A stretch of DNA of 8,506 nucleotides from Actinomycetes bacterium (GCA_023432005.1 JAEYVF010000139.1:1-8506), one strand, 5' to 3'. Shown: positions 1 to 6,079, numbered from the stretch's first letter. The notes: generated by a model from the sequence alone, not told the origin. Translations and numbers: made by a program.

Positions 1-591
1 ACCCGAGGCATCCGCGATGACGTCGACGGAGTACTCCTCGCCCGGCAGCAGGTCCTGGACGATGAGACCCTCGTCGGTGGGCAGCGCCTCGAGCGCAGCG
101 CGGTCGGGCACGACGCGGATGCCGCGGCTGCCGGCGCCGCTGCGCGGCTTCGCGAAGACGGGGAACTCCCAGTCGACGGCGAGCGCGTCGGGGCCCGCGA
201 GCACGGTGCGCGGCACGTTCGCGGTCGGCGCACAGCGCTCGGCGAGGGCGAGCTTGTCGAGCGCGGTCGCGAGGGTGTCGGCGCTCGGTGCGGCGAGCAC
301 CGCGGGCGCGAGCTCGTCGCGGCGCTCCGCGAGGGCCGCGAGCTCGACGTCGACCGTCGAAATGACGACGTCGATGCGGTCGCGCGCGACGAGGTCGGCG
401 AGACCCGGCACGAAGGCGTCCGACCGTCCGGGCTCGACGAGGCGGCGCCGCTCGGCGGGCACGAGGTAGAGGCCAGCCGCCCAGCCGTCCATGTCGGCGG
501 CGAACACCGTCACGTCGTCGCGCCCGAGGAGCGAGCGCACGACGGCCACGCCGGCCGCCCCGCCGACCCCCGTCACGAGCACGCGCGTCAT
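1..591 (-). CDS. ATP-grasp carboxylate-amine ligase, C-terminus cut by window edge
   Basis: The N-terminal 197 residues are present and the rest lies left of the window. Residues 1-17 (MTRVLVTGVGGAAGVAV) form a Rossmann-like glycine-rich start typical of the pre-ATP-grasp domain. Around residues 145-157, FPVFAKPRSGAGSRG is the ATP-grasp lysine/glycine-rich nucleotide-binding element, and LLPGEEYSVDV near residues 181-191 is the conserved strand after it, as in carbamoyl-phosphate-synthase-like ATP-grasp proteins. Such enzymes use ATP to make an acyl phosphate and join a carboxylate to an amine; the substrates here cannot be read from sequence. The catalytic C-terminal half (Mg-binding E/N residues) is not visible. 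The ATG is chosen because it overlaps the stop of the upstream deacetylase gene (ATGA at 588-591), which implies translational coupling. The upstream Shine-Dalgarno is weak (GGGCGAG), consistent with coupling. Confidence 0.88.
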   Translation of the reverse strand, partial: MTRVLVTGVGGAAGVAVVRSLLGRDDVTVFAADMDGWAAGLYLVPAERRRLVEPGRSDAFVPGLADLVARDRIDVVISTVDVELAALAERRDELAPAVLAAPSADTLATALDKLALAERCAPTANVPRTVLAGPDALAVDWEFPVFAKPRSGAGSRGIRVVPDRAALEALPTDEGLIVQDLLPGEEYSVDVIADASG

Positions 592-1652
592 CGGGTCTCG
601 CCCGTCGTGCGCTCTCCCATGGCGCGGTCGCGCACGGGCGTCGAGAGGTCGGCGGTCTCCCGCACGATCTCGAGCGGCTCGACGCTCTCTCCGCCGCCGA
701 ATCGCGACCAGTAGCGCGCTGTGGCGGTCACGAAGTCGGGCGCGAGGTAGCTGCGGGCGTCGGTCTGCGAGCGGAAGCACGCGAGCAGTTCGAGCTTGCG
801 CTCCACGAAGCCGTCGATCGACACGAAGCGCGTCGGCCGGAAGTCGACCGTCGCGGAGGGGCTCTGGTAGCACGCCACGGTGTCGATCGTGCGCGTCGCG
901 ACGATCGTCGCCTCGTGCACGGCGCGGTGGTCCTGGTGCCGGTCGTGGTTGGTGTGCGTGTACACGACGGTCGGCACGACCTCGCGCACGACCTCCTCGA
1001 TGAGTCGCACGGTCGTGCCTCCGCCGGGGATCTCGGTGTCGGTGAGGTCCTTGAGGAAGAGCCGCGCGCCGAGCAGCTCGGCTGAGGCGAGCGACTCGTG
1101 CTGCCGATCGTCGGCATCCCCGCCGCGCGCCCCGCGCGAGAGGGTGAGGATCGTGATCTCGTCGCCCGCCGCGCGGTGCGCCGCGAGGATGCCGCCGACC
1201 CCGATCTCGACGTCGTCGGGGTGGGCGCCGACGGCGAGCACGTACTGCTTCTGGGTGCTCGCCTCCCGCCGCGCGCGTCCCTCGTCGGCGAGCCGCGTCA
1301 CGACCTCCACGAGGCGTGCCGAGTCGAGCGGCTTCGTGAGGAACTCGTCGGCCTGGGCCCGCAGCGCCGACACGGCGTAGTCCACGGAGACGTGCGCGGT
1401 CATGATGACGACGGGCATCCACGGTGTCTCCGTGCGGATGGCGCCGAGCAGGTCGAGTCCCGAGAGGCCGGGCATCTGGATGTCGGTGACCACGACATCC
1501 GGCCGGAACGCGGCGATCGCGGCGATCGCGGATGCCGCATCCGGTACCGTCTGCGTGACGCACCCCGCGCGTCGCTCGAGCACCGTCTTGACGAACAGCG
1601 CCACATCCGGGTCGTCATCGACGACCAGAACGCGGCGGGACTCCTCAGTCAT
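588..1652 (-). CDS. Response-regulator receiver domain fused to PIG-L family zinc deacetylase
   Basis: A 354-residue fusion protein. Residues 6-120 are a CheY-like receiver: acidic cluster D12-D14, phospho-acceptor D57 in VVTDIQMPG, switch T85 in VVIMTAH and K107 in FLTKP are all present, so it should be phosphorylatable. After a short linker, residues 137 to about 300 are a PIG-L (LmbE-like) N-deacetylase: AHPDD with H144, D146 and D147, and HQDH at 239-242. By family analogy (MshB, BshB, PIG-L), H144, D147 and H242 bind zinc and D146 is the general base. Substrates in this family are usually N-acetylglucosamine-type amides; the substrate here is unknown. There is no DNA-binding output domain, so the deacetylase is presumably the phosphorylation-controlled output (inference). 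No histidine kinase is in view. The ATG at 1652 has a G-rich Shine-Dalgarno about 5 bases upstream. The gene overlaps the ATP-grasp gene downstream and lies 51 bases after hmuT. Confidence 0.93.
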   Translation of the reverse strand: MTEESRRVLVVDDDPDVALFVKTVLERRAGCVTQTVPDAASAIAAIAAFRPDVVVTDIQMPGLSGLDLLGAIRTETPWMPVVIMTAHVSVDYAVSALRAQADEFLTKPLDSARLVEVVTRLADEGRARREASTQKQYVLAVGAHPDDVEIGVGGILAAHRAAGDEITILTLSRGARGGDADDRQHESLASAELLGARLFLKDLTDTEIPGGGTTVRLIEEVVREVVPTVVYTHTNHDRHQDHRAVHEATIVATRTIDTVACYQSPSATVDFRPTRFVSIDGFVERKLELLACFRSQTDARSYLAPDFVTATARYWSRFGGGESVEPLEIVRETADLSTPVRDRAMGERTTGETR

Positions 1653-1669
1653 GTGACACCCCCGTTCCG

Positions 1670-1675
1670 AGCCTA
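1670..1675 (-). promoter_or_regulatory. Possible -10 box (TAGGCT) for the receiver-PIG-L gene
   Basis: On the minus strand TAGGCT lies 17 bases before the ATG, inside the 51-base gap after hmuT. The same hexamer precedes the MFS gene at 6971. No convincing -35 element is seen. If used, the 5' leader would be only about 11 bases and include the GGGG Shine-Dalgarno. Read-through from hmuT is the alternative. Confidence 0.35.
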
Positions 1676-1711
1676 AAGCCCTCGGGGGCCGTGGGCCAGA
1701 AGCTCAGGGCT
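1676..1711 (-). terminator. Possible weak terminator at the end of hmuT
   Basis: On the minus strand AGCCCT, overlapping the hmuT stop codon, pairs with AGGGCT 24 bases later. An inner GGCC-CAC-GGCC hairpin sits between them, and the outer stem is followed by only three T residues. The stem is short, so termination may be partial or absent. Confidence 0.28.
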
Positions 1712-2810
1712 CGGCGTAGAGCACGCGCGCGAGCGCGTCGAGCACGCGCGCCGAGCGAGGGCCGAAGCTCAGCACCTCGCCGTCGTCCATGTCGACGATG
1801 CGGCGGTGCTTCCCCGCGGTCGTGAGTGCGAGCGCGGGCTTGGCCGCGAGCAGCCCGTCGACACCGCCCGCCGAGGCGAGGCCGTCGGTCATGACGAGGA
1901 TGACGTCCGGGTCGGCCTTCACGAGCGCCTCGTCGGTCATGGGTCGCATGCCCTGCCAGCCCAGCTCGCCCGCGACGTCGCGCGCACCGAGGGCTTCGAT
2001 GAGGTGGTCGGCGCCCGACTCCTCGCCGAAGAGGTAGTAGATGCCGCTGCCGCCGCGCAGATAGAGGAAGACGATGCGCAGCTTCCGCTCGGGGTCGGTC
2101 GGCGCGATCGCGTCGATCTGGGCGCGGATGCCATCGATCTCGCCCGCGAGCCGCTCGGCGAGCAACTCGCCCGCCTCCGTCACGCCCAGGGCGGCCGCCA
2201 CGTCGCGCGCGAGCTGCACGGCGCCCTCGAAGCTCGGCTCGTTCTCGAGGAAGACGACCGTGACGCCCGACTCGCGCAGCTGCGCGAGCACGTCGCGCGG
2301 GCCGATGCTGCCGTCGGTCAGCACGAGCGTGGGGCGCAGCGCGAGCGCCGCCTCGGCGTTGATCGCGTGCGCGCCCGAGGTGACGACAGGCAGGTCGCCC
2401 GCGCCGGGGAACGTCGTCGTCGTGTCCCGGCCGACGAGAGTGTCGCCGAGGCCGAGGCCCCACACGGTGGCCGCGAGCGAGCCGGCCAGGTCGAGCGCGA
2501 GCACGCGCGAGGTGTCGGCCACGGTGACGCGCGTGTCGCCGCCCGTGTCGTGGGAGACGACGGATGCCGGCAGCGCCTGGGTCGGGTTCTCGGTGACGGG
2601 CTCGATGGCCTCCGATCCGGCGACCGCCGTGCGGGGCCCCTCGGCCGCGCGAGGGTCGGCGTACAGCTCGAGCTCGGCGAGCGGCCGCGTGTCGACGGGG
2701 GAGGTGCTCTCCGCGCCGTTCTGCGGCTGCGGTGTCGCGGTGGCGCATCCGGCGAGCAGCGCGACGGATGCGACGGCCGCGACGGCCGCACGGAAGACTC
2801 GGGTCACCAC
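1704..2810 (-). CDS. hmuT: Haem ABC transporter substrate-binding lipoprotein (HmuT-like)
   Basis: 368 residues. The N-terminus is a lipoprotein signal peptide: R4 and R7, a hydrophobic stretch, then the lipobox LLAGC with C22 as the lipidated residue. A low-complexity linker follows, and from about residue 100 a class III periplasmic-binding fold (PF01497, FecB/BtuF type). The pattern GRDTTTTFPGAGDLPVV and PTLVLTD at 160-165 is typical of actinobacterial HmuT. H148 and Y250 with R252 match in spacing and context the His and Tyr axial haem ligands and the Tyr-X-Arg described for corynebacterial HmuT, which supports haem rather than siderophore binding. The start is GTG at 2810; an ATG at 2815 runs into a stop in its own frame. 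A second GTG at 2807 is possible. A DtxR/IdeR-like box lies 17 bases upstream. The permease and ATPase genes (hmuU, hmuV) usually found beside hmuT are absent here. Confidence 0.88.
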   Translation of the reverse strand: MVTRVFRAAVAAVASVALLAGCATATPQPQNGAESTSPVDTRPLAELELYADPRAAEGPRTAVAGSEAIEPVTENPTQALPASVVSHDTGGDTRVTVADTSRVLALDLAGSLAATVWGLGLGDTLVGRDTTTTFPGAGDLPVVTSGAHAINAEAALALRPTLVLTDGSIGPRDVLAQLRESGVTVVFLENEPSFEGAVQLARDVAAALGVTEAGELLAERLAGEIDGIRAQIDAIAPTDPERKLRIVFLYLRGGSGIYYLFGEESGADHLIEALGARDVAGELGWQGMRPMTDEALVKADPDVILVMTDGLASAGGVDGLLAAKPALALTTAGKHRRIVDMDDGEVLSFGPRSARVLDALARVLYAEP

Positions 2811-2827
2811 GCCATCTTACGGCGCGG

Positions 2828-2846
2828 TTAGGCGAGCCTTACCTGG
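2828..2846 (-). promoter_or_regulatory. DtxR/IdeR-type iron box upstream of hmuT
   Basis: Read on the minus strand the site is CCAGGTAAGGCTCGCCTAA. It matches 14 of 19 positions of the DtxR/IdeR consensus TTAGGTTAGGCTAACCTAA, including AGGT, AGGCT and CCTAA. The core is an imperfect palindrome. It ends 17 bases before the hmuT start, where a bound repressor would block transcription. This predicts repression of hmuT by Fe(II)-loaded DtxR/IdeR and induction when iron is scarce, as known for haem-uptake genes in Actinobacteria. Confidence 0.78.
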
Positions 2847-2876
2847 TCGTCGGTGAGCACGAGGCTGACTAGGGAG

Positions 2877-3077
2877 TTAGGTCGAGGCGTCGCTGCAAGA
2901 ATGTCCGGTTCGGGGGTGCGACGAGAGGTCGATCGTCTCGTCGTCTGCCCAGGGGACGATATGGGACGCGATCAGGAACTCCCTCGTCTTGACTCCGGTG
3001 ATCGCGCATTCCCACCCGTAGTTGTCCTTCACTACTTTGGCGAAGGCGCGCTGCACCGGCACGAACGATGACGCCAA
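2877..3077 (-). pseudogene. HNH endonuclease fragment, truncated at both ends
   Basis: An open stretch of 66 codons, opening with a poor TTG, reads QRAFAKVVKDNYG, then CAITG and FLIASHIVPWADDE. This is the N-terminal part of the HNH_2-type nuclease domain of restriction-like endonucleases: a conserved cysteine, then the ASHI-x-PW segment carrying the first HNH histidine. The expected downstream part, with its Asn-Gly and second histidine, is missing; after about residue 50 the translation (SSHPRTGHSCSDAST) no longer resembles the family and stops. Upstream, similarity ends at about 3062, where the methyltransferase fragment begins on the other strand. I see no frame holding the missing parts. 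Local GC is lower than in flanking genes. It is most likely a dead remnant of a restriction-modification or mobile-element locus. A very short functional protein is unlikely. Confidence 0.72.
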
Positions 3078-3318
3078 GCGTCACTTGATGGCGATGTTTC
3101 CGGCGGCCGAGGTCTTCGATACACCGAAGCCGGAGTCTCTCCTGGAGCGGATTGTTCACATTGCGACCAATCCGGGTGAACTCGTGGTCGACATCTTCGC
3201 GGGCAGCGGCACCACTGCGGCCGTTGCCCACAAGATGGGGCGCCGATGGATCGAGGCAACTCGGCGACCTTTCGCCAAGACTCGTGCGACGCCGAGGGCG
3301 GATGGGGACACGCCTTGA
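3058..3318 (+). pseudogene. C-terminal fragment of a beta-class N4/N6 DNA methyltransferase (Mod-like)
   Basis: The plus-strand frame reads NDDAKRHLMAMF, VFDTPKPESLLERI, ATNPGELVVDIFAGSGTT and AVAHKMGRRWI, ending about 3252. This is the C-terminal half of a type III Mod-like DNA methyltransferase (PF01555), including the SAM-binding motif D-x-FAGSGTT (Asp at 3190-3192). In beta-class enzymes the catalytic DPPY motif lies N-terminal to this segment; it is absent, as is the whole N-terminal half. After 3252 the frame runs about 20 more codons of unrelated sequence to a stop at 3318. The frame opens upstream at an ATG (3022), but those codons are antisense to the HNH fragment and show no family match. 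The piece cannot be an active methyltransferase. It lies head-to-head with the HNH fragment, the two overlapping by a few bases at 3058-3077. Confidence 0.82.
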
Positions 3319-3372
3319 TCTCCCAGCACGCGTCGGGCGGACGCACAGGGTCCGTACTTACCATGAATGCAT
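3319..3372. other. Non-coding stretch with no recognised element
   Basis: This is the spacer between the methyltransferase relic and the hairpin cluster. I see no tRNA, no convincing promoter and no gene. It contains a small AT-richer patch (TACTTACCATGAATGCATT) just before the first hairpin. With 2847-3318 and 3373-3530 it makes up the longest stretch of the window without an intact gene. Confidence 0.5.
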
Positions 3373-3408
3373 TCCCGCGGCGGCGCTGTGGTGGTCGCCG
3401 CCGCGGGA
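3373..3408. repeat. Perfect 13-bp inverted repeat (hairpin 1)
   Basis: TCCCGCGGCGGCG at 3373-3385 is exactly complementary to CGCCGCCGCGGGA at 3396-3408, with a 10-base loop (CTGTGGTGGT). Almost every pair is G-C, so the stem would be very stable in RNA from either strand. No T-run follows on plus, so it is not a classical intrinsic terminator in that direction. It is the first of three consecutive hairpins. Confidence 0.85.
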
Positions 3409-3416
3409 GATTCCCC

Positions 3417-3434
3417 CGGAGCGTCGCAGCTCCG
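3417..3434. repeat. 6-bp inverted repeat (hairpin 2)
   Basis: CGGAGC at 3417-3422 and GCTCCG at 3429-3434 form a perfect 6-bp stem with a 6-base loop (GTCGCA). It sits 8 bases after hairpin 1 and 4 bases before hairpin 3. On its own a stem of this size could be chance in GC-rich DNA; its regular placement between two long perfect stems makes it notable. Confidence 0.6.
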
Positions 3435-3438
3435 CGAG

Positions 3439-3475
3439 ACGGCCCGCCAGAACCCCCCCTCAGGCGGGCCGTTTC
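3439..3475 (+). terminator. Likely intrinsic terminator (hairpin 3)
   Basis: ACGGCCCGCC at 3439-3448 pairs perfectly with GGCGGGCCGT at 3463-3472 (10 bp). The 14-base loop contains a run of seven C. On plus the stem runs into CGTTTCCCTGTT, a modest T-rich tail. No intact gene precedes it on plus, so it ends read-through from the methyltransferase relic or a small RNA, or insulates the amidoligase operon. Action on minus-strand transcripts is less likely because that side lacks a T-run. Confidence 0.6.
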
Positions 3476-3518
3476 CCTGTTCCGGGGCCCTCGAAACACT
3501 CGCGCAACATCGCGGCCC

Positions 3519-3524
3519 TACGCT
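3519..3524 (+). promoter_or_regulatory. Probable -10 box of a leaderless promoter for the amidoligase operon
   Basis: TACGCT (fits TAnnnT) ends 6 bases before the ATG at 3531, placing transcription start at or within a base of the A of the ATG. No Shine-Dalgarno is seen before that ATG, which fits a leaderless mRNA, common in Actinobacteria. No good -35 hexamer is evident. Confidence 0.55.
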
Positions 3525-3530
3525 CGGTCC

Positions 3531-5156
3531 ATGGGTGAGCTGTTCGAGGGATACGGCGCCGTCGCCACGCGCCGCGCCGGCAGCCCGCCCTGGGACGAGA
3601 TGTTCGCATCCGCCGACACCGCCCGCCCCGCCTACCGCGAGATCCACGCCGCCCTCGCCCGCATGACGCAGGAGGAACTGCGCGGGCGCACCGAGTCGCT
3701 CGCCGACTCATACCTCGCGCAGGGCGTCACGTTCGACTTCGCAGGGGAGGAGCGCCCGTTCCCCCTCGACGCCGTGCCGCGGGTCATCGAGCAGGCCGAG
3801 TGGGTGACCGTCGAGCGCGGCGTCAAACAGCGCGTCAAGGCGCTCGAGGCCTTCCTCTCCGACGTCTACGGGCTGCAGCGCGCCGTGCTCGACGGGGTCA
3901 TCCCCGCGAACCTCATCAGCTCGTCGAGCCATTTCCACCGCCAGGCGTTCGGCATCGAGCCCGCGAACGGCGTGCGCATCCAGGTGTCGGGAATCGACCT
4001 CATCCGCGACGAGCAGGGCGCGTGGCGCGTGCTCGAAGACAACGTGCGCGTGCCCTCGGGTGTCAGCTACGTGATCTCGAACCGCCGCGTCATGGCGCAG
4101 ACCCTGCCTGAGCTCTTCGTCTCGATGCGCGTGCGGCCGGTCGGCGACTACCCGCAGCGCCTGCTCGCAGCACTGCGCGCATCCGCCCCCGAGGGCGTCG
4201 ACGACCCGACCGTCGTAGTGCTCACGCCGGGTGTCTACAACTCCGCCTACTTCGAGCACACGCTGCTCGCGCGCCTCATGGGGGTCGAGCTCGTGGAGGG
4301 GCGCGATCTCTACTGCTCGGGCGGGCGCGTCTTCATGCGCACGACGGCGGGGCCGACGCGCGTCGACGTCATCTACCGCCGTGTCGACGACGAGTTCCTC
4401 GACCCGCTGCAGTTCCGTGCCGACTCGATGCTCGGCTCGCCGGGGCTCATGCTCGCCGCGCGCCTCGGCAACGTCACGATCGCGAACGCGGTCGGCAACG
4501 GCGTCGCCGACGACAAGCTCGTCTACACCTACGTACCCGACCTCATCCGCTACTACCTCTCGGAGGAGCCGATCCTGCCGAACGTCACGACATGGCGGCT
4601 CGAGGAGCCGGGCGCCCTCGAGGAGGTGCTCGACCGGCTCGACGAGCTCGTCGTGAAGCCCGTCGACGGCTCGGGGGGCAAGGGCCTCGTCGTGGGACCG
4701 GATGCATCGCGCGAGCAGCTCGACGAGCTGAGGACGCGGCTGCGGCGCGACCCGCGCGGATGGATCGCGCAGCCCGTCGTGCAGCTCTCGACCATCCCGA
4801 CCCTCGTCGACGACGGCCTGCGCCCCCGGCACGCCGACCTGCGCCCCTTCGCCGTCAACGACGGAACGGATGTGTGGGTGCTGCCCGGCGGCCTCACGCG
4901 CGTCGCGCTCCCCGAGGGTCAGCTCGTCGTCAACTCCTCCCAAGGCGGCGGCTCGAAAGACACCTGGGTCGTCGGCGCTGACGCGCTCGCCTCGACCGAT
5001 CACAACATCCAGGGGCTCGTGGCCGAGCAGGCGGCCGTCACGTCGGCGATCCCGATCATCGCCGGGCCGCACGCGCGAGACCACAACCCGCAGGACGCAC
5101 CGCGACGCGACCAGCAGCAACAGCAGCAGCAGCAGGCGGAGGTGGCAGCATGCTGA
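3531..5156 (+). CDS. Circularly permuted ATP-grasp protein (DUF404/DUF407, COG2308-type amidoligase)
   Basis: 541 residues, close to the family's usual length plus a tail. Family landmarks: the DUF404-like N-terminal half with RVKALEAFLSDVYG (101-114) and WRVLEDNVRVPSGVSYV (165-181), then DUF407-like TPGVYNSAYFEHTLLAR (232-248), VKPVDGSGGKGL (375-386), HADLRPF (434-440) and NSSQGGGSKDTW (468-479). These are the ATP- and Mg-binding elements of the circularly permuted ATP-grasp fold. Such proteins are predicted to form amide or peptide bonds on a peptide or small molecule; no substrate is clear from sequence. The frame is open from 3246, but the first 95 codons cross the hairpin cluster and resemble nothing, so ATG 3531 is chosen, supported by the leaderless promoter. 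The C-terminus has eight glutamines and ends AEVAAC. The last 7 bases overlap the alpha-E gene. Confidence 0.93.
   Translation: MGELFEGYGAVATRRAGSPPWDEMFASADTARPAYREIHAALARMTQEELRGRTESLADSYLAQGVTFDFAGEERPFPLDAVPRVIEQAEWVTVERGVKQRVKALEAFLSDVYGLQRAVLDGVIPANLISSSSHFHRQAFGIEPANGVRIQVSGIDLIRDEQGAWRVLEDNVRVPSGVSYVISNRRVMAQTLPELFVSMRVRPVGDYPQRLLAALRASAPEGVDDPTVVVLTPGVYNSAYFEHTLLARLMGVELVEGRDLYCSGGRVFMRTTAGPTRVDVIYRRVDDEFLDPLQFRADSMLGSPGLMLAARLGNVTIANAVGNGVADDKLVYTYVPDLIRYYLSEEPILPNVTTWRLEEPGALEEVLDRLDELVVKPVDGSGGKGLVVGPDASREQLDELRTRLRRDPRGWIAQPVVQLSTIPTLVDDGLRPRHADLRPFAVNDGTDVWVLPGGLTRVALPEGQLVVNSSQGGGSKDTWVVGADALASTDHNIQGLVAEQAAVTSAIPIIAGPHARDHNPQDAPRRDQQQQQQQQAEVAAC
5112..5135 (+). repeat. CAG/CAA trinucleotide repeat encoding eight glutamines
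   Basis: Eight in-frame glutamine codons (seven CAG, the third CAA) near the 3' end of the amidoligase gene encode residues 528-535. The tract lies beyond the last recognisable ATP-grasp motif, in a charged, probably disordered tail. It directly precedes the Shine-Dalgarno of the next gene, so changes in copy number would alter only the tail, in frame. Confidence 0.92.
5138..5142 (+). promoter_or_regulatory. Shine-Dalgarno of the alpha-E gene
   Basis: GGAGG with a 7-base spacer to the ATG at 5150. It lies inside the end of the amidoligase coding sequence and fixes the alpha-E start, which overlaps the upstream stop. Confidence 0.8.
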
Positions 5157-6079
5157 GCCGCATCGCGGAGAGCCTGTTCTGGATCGGGCGCTACATCGAG
5201 CGCAGCGACGGCACGGCGCGCATCCTCGACGTGCACCTGCAGCTGCTGCTCGAGGACCCGTGGATCGAGGAGAACCTCGCGTGCCGCTCGCTGCTGAGCG
5301 TCATGGGCGTCGAAGTCGAGCCCGACGCCGACATGGAGCGCGCCGATGTGCTCTCGATCCTCGCCGTCGACCGCAACCAGCCCGCGTCGATCGCCTACTC
5401 GCTCGCCGCCGCCCGCGAGAACGCCCGCCGCGCACGCGAGGTCGTGAGCACCGAGCTGTGGGAGGTGCTCAACACCACCCGCGCCCGGATGCCGCGCAAG
5501 GTCGCGAGCGACAAGGTGCACGAGTTCTTCGGATGGGTGCGGGAACGCGCCGCGCTCGCCGTCGGCATCATCGAGTCGGCGACGAGCCGCGATGAGGCCT
5601 ACCGCTTCTTCACCCTCGGGCGCTCGATCGAGCGCGCCGACATGACCGCGCGACTGCTCGCCACCCGCTCGCTCACCGAGGCATCCGGCCCGAGCTGGAC
5701 CACCATCCTGCGCTCGGTCGGCGCCTACGAGGCCTACCTGCGCACCTACCGCGGGGTGCCGAGCGCGCGCAACGCCGCCGAGTTCCTGCTGCTCGACCGG
5801 CTGTTCCCGCGCAGCATCCTGTTCTCGGTCACCCGCTCCGAGCAGTGCCTGCGCGAGATCGAGCCGCGCGCCGACCGGGTCGGTGTCTCCGACCAGGCGC
5901 TGCGGCTGCTCGGCCAGATCCGCTCCGAGCTCGAATATCGGCCGATCTCCGACATCCTCGACGACCTGCCGCGCCACATGGACGAGGTGCAGCTCGCGAC
6001 GAGCGCGGCATCGGAGGCCATCCGGCAGCGCTACTTCCCGACGAACGCGGCCCCCAGCTGGGCGGGGGAGTCCACGTGA
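5150..6079 (+). CDS. Alpha-E domain protein (DUF403, COG2307)
   Basis: 309 residues, all alpha-helical in character, covering one full alpha-E domain. The N-terminus, LSRIAESLFWIGRYIERSD, is the family signature. The element GRYIERSDGTARIL (13-26) recurs as GRSIERADMTARLL (157-170), suggesting an internal duplication of a helical unit. There is no signal peptide or membrane helix, so it is probably cytoplasmic. The family nearly always sits beside, or is fused to, the circularly permuted ATP-grasp protein and a transglutaminase-like protein, and is thought to work with them in peptide synthesis or modification; its own activity is unknown. The start is fixed by a strong GGAGG, and the gene overlaps its neighbours by 7 bases upstream and 4 bases downstream (GTGA), so all three should be translated together. 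Confidence 0.93.
   Translation: MLSRIAESLFWIGRYIERSDGTARILDVHLQLLLEDPWIEENLACRSLLSVMGVEVEPDADMERADVLSILAVDRNQPASIAYSLAAARENARRAREVVSTELWEVLNTTRARMPRKVASDKVHEFFGWVRERAALAVGIIESATSRDEAYRFFTLGRSIERADMTARLLATRSLTEASGPSWTTILRSVGAYEAYLRTYRGVPSARNAAEFLLLDRLFPRSILFSVTRSEQCLREIEPRADRVGVSDQALRLLGQIRSELEYRPISDILDDLPRHMDEVQLATSAASEAIRQRYFPTNAAPSWAGEST

Noticed and set aside
1645..2748. Long minus frame overlapping hmuT and a 341-codon plus frame opposite it
   Set aside because: Low-complexity Arg/Ala/Gly-rich translation without motifs. The hmuT frame has a lipobox and haem ligands.
3255..3364. Minus-strand ORF start with CWEIKAC, reminiscent of small Cys-Trp-Glu proteins
   Set aside because: The similarity is limited to a few residues, and the frame continues antisense into the methyltransferase relic without a second motif. 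Chance is more likely.
3246..3530. Upstream extension of the amidoligase frame to an ATG at 3246
   Set aside because: The 95 extra residues match nothing in the family, overlap the methyltransferase relic and cross three strong hairpins. ATG 3531 has a promoter and fits family length.
3708..5120. 470-codon open frame on minus across the ATP-grasp gene
   Set aside because: No recognisable motif, and the plus-strand frame has all the family motifs. It is a shadow frame.
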